Shown here: positions 55,925 to 64,000 of the stretch, piece by piece
Numbering within the stretch: position 1 is the first letter of the stretch
Layout: the number at the start of each line of letters is the position of its first letter
Origin: Leptospira noguchii serovar Panama str. CZ214
Lineage (GTDB): Bacteria > Spirochaetota > Leptospiria > Leptospirales > Leptospiraceae
Reading direction: 5' to 3'
Assembly: GCF_000306255.2 (NCBI RefSeq)
Contig: NZ_AKWY02000003.1
Coordinates: 1 to 64,000, forward strand
DNA: 64,000 nucleotides
The notes under the pieces: model-generated
What the model was told of the DNA's origin: nothing
The model's input: only the letters and a program-made list of their open reading frames with translations
Databases searched by the model: none
Translations under genes and position numbers: made by a program

Positions 55925-56742
55925 GTTTCTTTCTCTTGTTTGAGAGGAAGTGGATTGAAACAAATATTCAAAATCAAAAAACTCAAACAAAAAAGTTTCT
56001 TTCTCTTGTTTGAGAGGAAGTGGATTGAAACATCTTCTTAAAGCTTTCGTAATATAGTATTGCATACGTTTCTTTCTCTTGTTTGAGAGGAAGTGGATTG
56101 AAACTGTTTTAATCTTCGTACTAGTTCCAACTCTGGCCCAGGTTTCTTTCTCTTGTTTGAGAGGAAGTGGATTGAAACGCATAATGAACGGAAACATTCG
56201 TTTTTGTGTTGTTGTTTCTTTCTCTTGTTTGAGAGGAAGTGGATTGAAACTCTCTGTTCTGCGAATTGATTCGTTGCCTCTGTGTGGTTTCTTTCTCTTG
56301 TTTGAGAGGAAGTGGATTGAAACTCCGAATTTAAACGGACTTAGTCCGAACGAAGGCCGTGTTTCTTTCTCTTGTTTGAGAGGAAGTGGATTGAAACATC
56401 TTTACATTTGCCAAGACTAGATGATGCCGAAGAGTTTCTTTCTCTTGTTTGAGAGGAAGTGGATTGAAACATCTTTACATTTGCCAAGACTAGATGATGC
56501 CGAAGAGTTTCTTTCTCTTGTTTGAGAGGAAGTGGATTGAAACCCTGATTGTCTGGCAATACAAATGACATCCGTTTGGTTTCTTTCTCTTGTTTGAGAG
56601 GAAGTGGATTGAAACTTCATGGTGATAGGAAATCAAGACGCATCGAGCAGGTTTCTTCCTCTTGTTTGAGAGGAAGTGGATTGAAACGTTGTAGATGTCA
56701 GTTCCTGCGTATTGAACTACTGTTTCTTCTTCTTGTTTGAAG
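55925..56742 (+). CRISPR. Orphan CRISPR array, 11 full repeats plus 1 degenerate
   Basis: The 37-bp repeat starts GTTTCTTTCTCTTGTTTGAG and ends AGGAAGTGGATTGAAAC. Full copies start at 55925, 55995, 56068, 56142, 56214, 56287, 56361, 56434, 56507, 56579 and 56651; the last has one change (TTCCTC). A truncated repeat starts at 56722. Eleven spacers are 33-37 bp. Spacers 7 (56398-56433) and 8 (56471-56506) are identical. Repeat decay at the right end and the ATTGAAAC repeat tail indicate transcription left to right with the leader at left. ATTGAAAC as the crRNA handle fits type I-B or type III systems, but with no cas genes nearby the type is open. Confidence 0.97.
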
Positions 56743-58199
<1,457 letters not shown>

Positions 58200-59579
58200 T
58201 TAAACCGAAACTGGAAAACGAAGCTGAACACAAGCACCTTCTTGATTGATAAAATCGATTTTACCGCCGATTTGTTTTGCAAGAGATTCCACAAGAGATA
58301 GCCCCAGAGAACTTGGATTTCTTTTTCGAATTGATTCTTCGGGAAGACCATTTCCGCTGTCAGAAACCTCAAGAATTAAAATTTCGTTTTCCTTTGTAAA
58401 ATGAACTCGAATCGAACCAGATTCAGAATTTGCCAATCCGTGTTTTAAAGAATTTGTAATGAGTTCGTTGATGATCAAAGCTAGATTCATACCGATCTCG
58501 GCTTTTACCTTGCCTTCTTGAATATTGAGTTCTAATCGAACCTTTTCTCTATTTACTTGATAGATTTGAAAAAGTGCGTCCGTAAGTTTTTTTACATAGA
58601 GTTCAAAACTGATCAAAGAAAGGTCCTTGCTTTCATAGAGAATTTCGTGAAGAAGAGCTACCGCCCTCAGACGATTTTGACTTTCTCGCAGAACGTCGTT
58701 AGATTCTCCAGTTGTCTGACCCGATCTAAGACTAAAAATAGAAGAAATGATCGTAAGATTATTTTTGATTCTATGATGAATTTCTTTAAGATAAGTATCT
58801 TTTTCGGCATTATTTGTATGTTGTTCTTTGGTTCTAAGAATGTTAAAAGTTCCGGTTAATTTTTCTTCTCCACTAAAAATAGGAGAACTTTGAAATTGAA
58901 TTTCGTGACTGCTTCCGTTTTTCGAGATTAAAAATAAATTTCCGTTATCTTTGGGAAGTCCAGATTTGAGCACTTCTTCTACTAAGTTTTCGATTGTATT
59001 TCCGGATCCGTTTCTGAAAAACAAAATTTGTCGAATCGGTTTTCCTAAATAATCTTCATATTTGCAACCGATCAATTTTTCAGCTGCCGGATTCATAAAA
59101 AGAAGAAGCCCGTTTTCATCGGTGGTTACAATTCCGGCCCCGAGTTGATCCAAAGCACCTTTTAATTTTTCTTCCGTTTGTTTTGATCTTTGTTCAATTT
59201 CATTTTTATAAAGGGCGACTTCGATCGATGAACGGAGTTGATCCGATTCAAAAGGTTTTACGATATATCCTAGGGGCTCCGTTTTTTTGGCCCTGTCTAA
59301 AGTGCTTTCGTCTGCATATGCGGTTAGATAAATAACGGGTGTATGAAACCGGTTTCGAAGTACTTCAGCGGTTTCGATTCCATCTAAATTTCCTTCTATG
59401 TTTATATCCATTAGAACTAAATCTGGATGATTTTCTTCTGCTTTTTGAATTGCTTCTTCCCCGGATGATGTGATTCCTACGAGTTCATAACCTAGTTTTT
59501 TTAACTTTTGTCCTAGGTTGACGGCTACGATGATCTCGTCTTCGACTACCAGTATTTTGGGTTTCTGAAGCATATCCAT
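58200..59579 (-). CDS. Receiver-PAS-histidine kinase (HisKA_2/HWE type)
   Basis: A 459-aa hybrid signalling protein in the cytosol. A receiver domain (1-125) has Asp58 in PDLVLMDINIEG, the acidic pair VEDE, and Lys in YIVKPF. A PAS domain follows (about 140-250: LDQLGAGIVTTDENGLLLFMNPAAEKLIG). The kinase core has HHRIKNNLTIISSIFSLRS (phospho-His, HisKA_2 type) and an ATPase with NELITNSLKHG and DSGNGLPEE. All key residues are present. Receiver-first kinases take phosphate from another kinase and pass on a signal. No partner regulator is adjacent. ATG 59579; a second ATG two codons in is possible. Confidence 0.92.
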   Translation of the reverse strand: MDMLQKPKILVVEDEIIVAVNLGQKLKKLGYELVGITSSGEEAIQKAEENHPDLVLMDINIEGNLDGIETAEVLRNRFHTPVIYLTAYADESTLDRAKKTEPLGYIVKPFESDQLRSSIEVALYKNEIEQRSKQTEEKLKGALDQLGAGIVTTDENGLLLFMNPAAEKLIGCKYEDYLGKPIRQILFFRNGSGNTIENLVEEVLKSGLPKDNGNLFLISKNGSSHEIQFQSSPIFSGEEKLTGTFNILRTKEQHTNNAEKDTYLKEIHHRIKNNLTIISSIFSLRSGQTTGESNDVLRESQNRLRAVALLHEILYESKDLSLISFELYVKKLTDALFQIYQVNREKVRLELNIQEGKVKAEIGMNLALIINELITNSLKHGLANSESGSIRVHFTKENEILILEVSDSGNGLPEESIRKRNPSSLGLSLVESLAKQIGGKIDFINQEGACVQLRFPVSV

Positions 59580-60819
59580 TAGTTACTAAAAATATTCCCG
59601 AATTCAACAAGTTATTTGTAGAAATGTACAAAAAGTCATGAGAAAGCCTATGTCTTATTTCGGTTTATGTTCCTGTTTACTTTCTATTTTTTTGATCTAT
59701 TTAACAAAAAATGAAAGGTGGCCTTTGTTTAAAAAAGATTTTAAATGTAGGACCTATATGAAAAACTCCTATAGTAAAAAAACTATTTAAAACAGATACG
59801 TTAGCAAAACGAAGTCAATGAATCCGTTTCGGTTAAGCCCTATAAAATAGAGTGTCTAAAATTACGAAGGATTCTTTTAAAAATTTAGTGTAATTTAATG
59901 TACGACGAATTCAAAGATGATCGGTTTTGAAGTATTTTAAATAAAGATAAAAGTATTTTGAATTTGTTGTGTTCGTTTGTTTTTTAAAATCTTACTATTC
60001 GGACGCATAAAAATAATACTTATAATGAGATTATTTCAAAACTTAAAATGCAAAATCTACTTCAAAAAGACAATCAATTGGAGTTAAATACAATTGATTG
60101 AAAACATCATATCTTTGCTAAAATTGATTTGTAACTAATAAAACTATCTTTATACGTTCGAGTAGTAATTCTAATTTTAACTGCAAAATACAGATTACTT
60201 TATTTAACGTGAGTTCGGCATAAGAAAATGAGAAAGAATTTTTTAAAAGTAGGAGTTCCTACAATTTTGGAATTTGTTCGTAAAATCGTAATTTGTGAGA
60301 ATTCCCACATTTAGAAATTGATCCGCAAAGTTCAAATTTTTTCAGAAAAATGAATCATGGCCTAATTCATGTTAGTGATTGTGAGTTCGACCTAAGAAAA
60401 TCTGGATGAATCCGACTTGCTACAAACAAGCCGGACCGGGCTCTCAGCTCTGGTCAATAAATTACATGCAGGACGTTATATGACTTATCTTCGTAGATTT
60501 TAATATAGAACGTGATCCAGAGAAAAGCGTTCCTGAGTTCAACGCGATCTGTCGAGCGACTCATAGGGAGCGATGCATTGAGTTTGAGAAAGCGTTCTGC
60601 TTTAGTTTCCTCGCATGATTCCTTGTGCGTTATATCGAATTCACGTTAAAATAGTAATAGTTTATTGTTGAGTCGTTCAAGCCAATGATTTTAGAAATTT
60701 CTATAGGTATTGATGAACTGTTCTAAAATGCATATAATATTAGAATATTAAAAATTTTGAAACTTAGAAATTGTGGGAACTTGTGCAGATTATAAAAGAC
60801 AAACTTGCGTTAGAATAAA
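59580..60819. repeat. Repeat-rich gene-free interval
   Basis: It contains a fragment related to AGAGTGTCTAAAATT (about 59843-59900), a GTTCCCAC element (60204-60375) and a TTAACG-family element in the opposite direction (about 60380-60648, with ACCGGGCTCTCAGCTCTGG). No gene. Confidence 0.6.
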
Positions 60820-60855
60820 CACCCCTTTAGAAAAACCTTTTATTCTAAAGAGGTG
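60820..60855 (-). terminator. Hairpin downstream of the esterase gene
   Basis: CACCCCTTTAGAA / TTCTAAAGAGGTG, 13 bp with one G-T type mismatch and a 10-base loop, followed on the minus strand by TTTATTC. It is about 150 bases beyond the stop at 61005, so it is a likely but not certain terminator. Confidence 0.55.
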
Positions 60856-61004
60856 AATTTCTACATTTTTGAGAAATCATTCAACGTTTATTTTTAAATT
60901 TTTTTATATGTCTTCGTATTAAAATCAAATTTATAGATAAGATTTCTATTTTGAGATCATTATAAAAATTTAAAATTCATTTTATAAATATTTCCTAATT
61001 TATT

Positions 61005-62456
61005 TTAAAGTCCTACGATAGGCCTGCAGGTAGTTGCCAGATCTGTATTGTTTACATAAGATTGATCTGAAGTAGCCGCATTCAAAGTAAGATTGATTTT
61101 ACTTTTTGTAAAATTTGAAGCAGCACAATTGCCGCCATTGTTTGTGCACTTAGCGTTTCCAGGTTTTACACCTGTAGAAAGAGTCGTAAGCCAAGTGACA
61201 AAGTTAGTTCCTCCCGAATCCAGTTTATACATATCTTCTGACGTAGTTATTGTATGTACGTCACCCGGAGCGATGTAATACGAATAATTTGTAGTCCCAG
61301 CTGAGATTCCATTCATAGAAGTAACTGCCTGTTGTGTCCATCCGCATGTAGATCCATCCGTGGATGCTGTAGTTCCGTCTGGAACAGAACTTCCATCGCT
61401 GTCACCAAATAAAGAGGAATAGGTTTTAGAAGAATCGTAAGGATCTGTCGTTTTTTCATCTGAATATGTCGGAGCCGAGTTGATTATATTCATTACTTTG
61501 TAAAAAAATCTTTGGTTTCCATCGAAAGTAGCAGTGTATTGACCCGTTTTATCTCCTGATCCGTTATAATGTGTGGAAACCTTCGTAAAAAAATCTTGAA
61601 TAGAAGGGTTTCCAACAGTGAGATAGTTCGCCGCAATTCCAGCTATCCAAGTGGGTAAATTTGAATCGGCTCCCCACTGGGTGCTTAGATTGGAGAAAAA
61701 ACCGTTAGGAACAATTCCGTTAGACGCGTCAATAAGCATATTCATTTTTGCAGATGAATTTAGACCTGAAATCGTTTCACGTACGATAGGGTAATTGAGT
61801 AAAGTTCCATAACCTCCCGCACTTTGCCCAGTTACGAATACGGTCTGAACCTGAGAATATTCGGTCTGAATATATTTTAAGACAGAGAGCACATTGTCAT
61901 AACCCTTATGTTTGACTACTACCGAAGACCCTGTGGTTGGATCGATATAAGTCATGTCTTTAGAGCCAAAGTGTAGATCTCCAGTACAATAAGGAATAAA
62001 AACTACATCATAATCTTTGAATGGGTTGGAGCCGTTGTTTGTGTTCATCACACCTTGAAAGACAAATTTTACGAACAGATCTGGAACTTTTTCGAGCTGA
62101 TTGAAATAAGTAGTCGTGTTATCTCCAAAACAGTTATATCGACTCCAACAAGCTCCTCCTCCCATAAAATTGATGAGTAATTTGTCATTGGACGTTTTTA
62201 CTTTTTTTCTATAAAATGAAAACGTTTTATTTTCGCTAGAGCCGGAACAAGAAGGGTTATAAGCTCTGTTTGAATAATTGGCTCCGGAAATGGTAATCGT
62301 TCCAGGAGAAGGAGTAATCTTTTCGTAAGGATTGTATAAAAGATCGGCTAAGATTAACGCTAAGAGAGTTTTGTCTTGATCATCGTCGTCTTTTTTACAA
62401 TTTATAAAGGTAAGAAATAGACAAATCGTTGTTATATATAGAATCCATCGTTTCAT
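61005..62456 (-). CDS. Pectinacetylesterase/Notum-like lipoprotein
   Basis: A 483-aa surface or periplasmic alpha/beta-hydrolase. Lipoprotein signal ends TFINC. The family motifs are clear: INFMGGGACWSRYNCFG (oxyanion region), PYCTGDLHFGS, the nucleophile elbow TGQSAGGYGTLLNYP, and a late His in APGDVHTI. Catalytic Ser, His and probably Asp are therefore present, so it should deacetylate or cleave esters; the substrate is unknown, as leptospires meet no pectin in hosts. A DDDDQD stretch follows the lipid Cys. AAGGAG lies about 10 bases before ATG 62456. Confidence 0.88.
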   Translation of the reverse strand: MKRWILYITTICLFLTFINCKKDDDDQDKTLLALILADLLYNPYEKITPSPGTITISGANYSNRAYNPSCSGSSENKTFSFYRKKVKTSNDKLLINFMGGGACWSRYNCFGDNTTTYFNQLEKVPDLFVKFVFQGVMNTNNGSNPFKDYDVVFIPYCTGDLHFGSKDMTYIDPTTGSSVVVKHKGYDNVLSVLKYIQTEYSQVQTVFVTGQSAGGYGTLLNYPIVRETISGLNSSAKMNMLIDASNGIVPNGFFSNLSTQWGADSNLPTWIAGIAANYLTVGNPSIQDFFTKVSTHYNGSGDKTGQYTATFDGNQRFFYKVMNIINSAPTYSDEKTTDPYDSSKTYSSLFGDSDGSSVPDGTTASTDGSTCGWTQQAVTSMNGISAGTTNYSYYIAPGDVHTITTSEDMYKLDSGGTNFVTWLTTLSTGVKPGNAKCTNNGGNCAASNFTKSKINLTLNAATSDQSYVNNTDLATTCRPIVGL

Positions 62457-63267
62457 TTTTTTAAGCTCCTTTTCCTTTTTCCACTTTTTGATTCTTCAAT
62501 CATAGAACTCTTAGGTAGGAAAGTCAATCGATACCGGAAAAAATTGAGCTCTGTTTTAAAATGTTTTTGGAACTTTAAGAGTTTTACGAAATAAGTGATG
62601 AAGTTTAAGTCTGAGTCGTAAAATCATTAAGATCAACTTTTCTATAGATTCTAAAATTTTAAAAAGGCCACTCTGTAAAATCCTACAGTAGATTTCTAAA
62701 CGAGATTTCCCAAATTTAGAATCAGTGTAATTTGTAAAAATTTTATATGTCTTCAAATTTAGATTTATTACAATTTATGACTTGGAACTATAGAATGGAA
62801 CATCTAAAATTCTGTTTCCAAAATAGGAGTTTTTTTAAAAATTTATGGTACTCTAATATATAGTGATGAATAATATTATAATGATCGACAAGTATTATAA
62901 TTGTTGAATGATTAATTTCCCACTTGGATTCTGTTTTATGAAAACGGCCGATTGAAGTAGTTTTGTTGATCGCTATTATGGAATTTTTCAACAACTTTAT
63001 TATAATAATTTCTAAGTTTTGTGAGAGTTTCCACAATTTTAGAAAATTTGAATATCAAACTATTGCAGGTTTTGTATTTTTTAAATGTTAACTGGTGGTT
63101 GTATGAGTTTTCATATTCAGAGGATAGTAGGGCGGCTTTCGGAGAAAAGTCGTTTTGTATTTAAAAGTTTTATTGTATTCAACATTGTTACTTCGTTCGA
63201 GTTTCTCTGAAACCGGGCTCTCAGCTTCAGTCAATAAATTGTATGGAAATATCGTAATACAAAGTAT
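62457..63267. repeat. Nested repeats beside a decayed IS
   Basis: A segment related to 56750-56925 (about 62790-63070) is interrupted by an AGAGTTGTTGA-type element (62901-62998). Fragment ACCGGGCTCTCAGCTTCAGT at about 63213 belongs to the TTAACG family and abuts the IS remnant. No gene. Confidence 0.6.

Positions 63268-64000
<733 letters not shown>

Noticed and set aside
56079..56740. Frames on both strands across the CRISPR array
   Set aside because: Produced by the 37-bp repeats, whose translation recurs as VSFSCLRGSGLK.
62556..63036. Two minus-strand frames of 66 and 82 aa
   Set aside because: Located in repeat-derived AT-rich DNA, with no ribosome sites.

Overview
The window looks like chromosome from a pathogenic Leptospira, close to L. 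interrogans, L. kirschneri or L. noguchii. The reasons are AT-rich DNA, long gene-poor intergenic stretches full of short dispersed repeats, leptospiral lipoproteins with loose lipoboxes, and a tandem cluster of leptospiral sphingomyelinase-like genes. The species call is inference from gene content; no alignment was run.

Left part (1-19.1 kb): an IS630-type transposase cut by the window edge and read through a -1 frameshift; a minus-strand outer-membrane block (small secreted protein, large surface lipoprotein, then a lipoprotein-like gene translationally coupled to a TonB-dependent receptor); a class III adenylate cyclase followed directly by a FecR-domain protein; an XRE regulator with an operator-like palindrome; a 7TM sensor-like membrane protein; two small conserved-looking genes; and tRNA-Tyr and tRNA-Thr next to a partial duplication of the tRNA-Tyr 3' end.

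Middle part (19.1-44.9 kb), mostly housekeeping: transketolase N-terminal half, SirB1-like protein, polyprenyl diphosphate synthase, secreted glutathione peroxidase, ChaN-like protein, a class A PBP overlapping a periplasmic partner gene, a lipocalin-like AttH/CrtC-type protein, a DUF1801 protein, and a minus-strand run rho - rpmE - NifU-like/pentapeptide fusion - small SH3-like protein. Then come a CBS-PAS-Fis regulator, a triple DUF3592 membrane protein bracketed by 50-bp direct repeats, and a two-gene unit of an 1173-aa protein carrying a 48-residue polyglutamate tract plus a propeller-like protein.

Right part (45-64 kb): three tandem sphingomyelinase-like lipoprotein genes, each with its own terminator hairpin. 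Two keep all catalytic residues and one has lost three of five. The copies are patchworks, as expected from gene conversion. After them come a TPR protein, an unlisted 59-aa gene behind a structured leader, a dienoyl-CoA isomerase-like crotonase, a perfect Fur/PerR-type operator in front of a small truncated-looking ORF, an orphan CRISPR array of 11 full repeats plus one degenerate repeat with no cas genes in view, a receiver-PAS-histidine kinase, a pectinacetylesterase-like lipoprotein, and a decayed IS481/IS3-type transposase.

The most distinctive layer is non-coding. At least four families of short MITE-like elements with terminal inverted repeats occupy nearly every large intergenic gap. 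Some are nested in one another, some are tandemly amplified, and none carries its own transposase.
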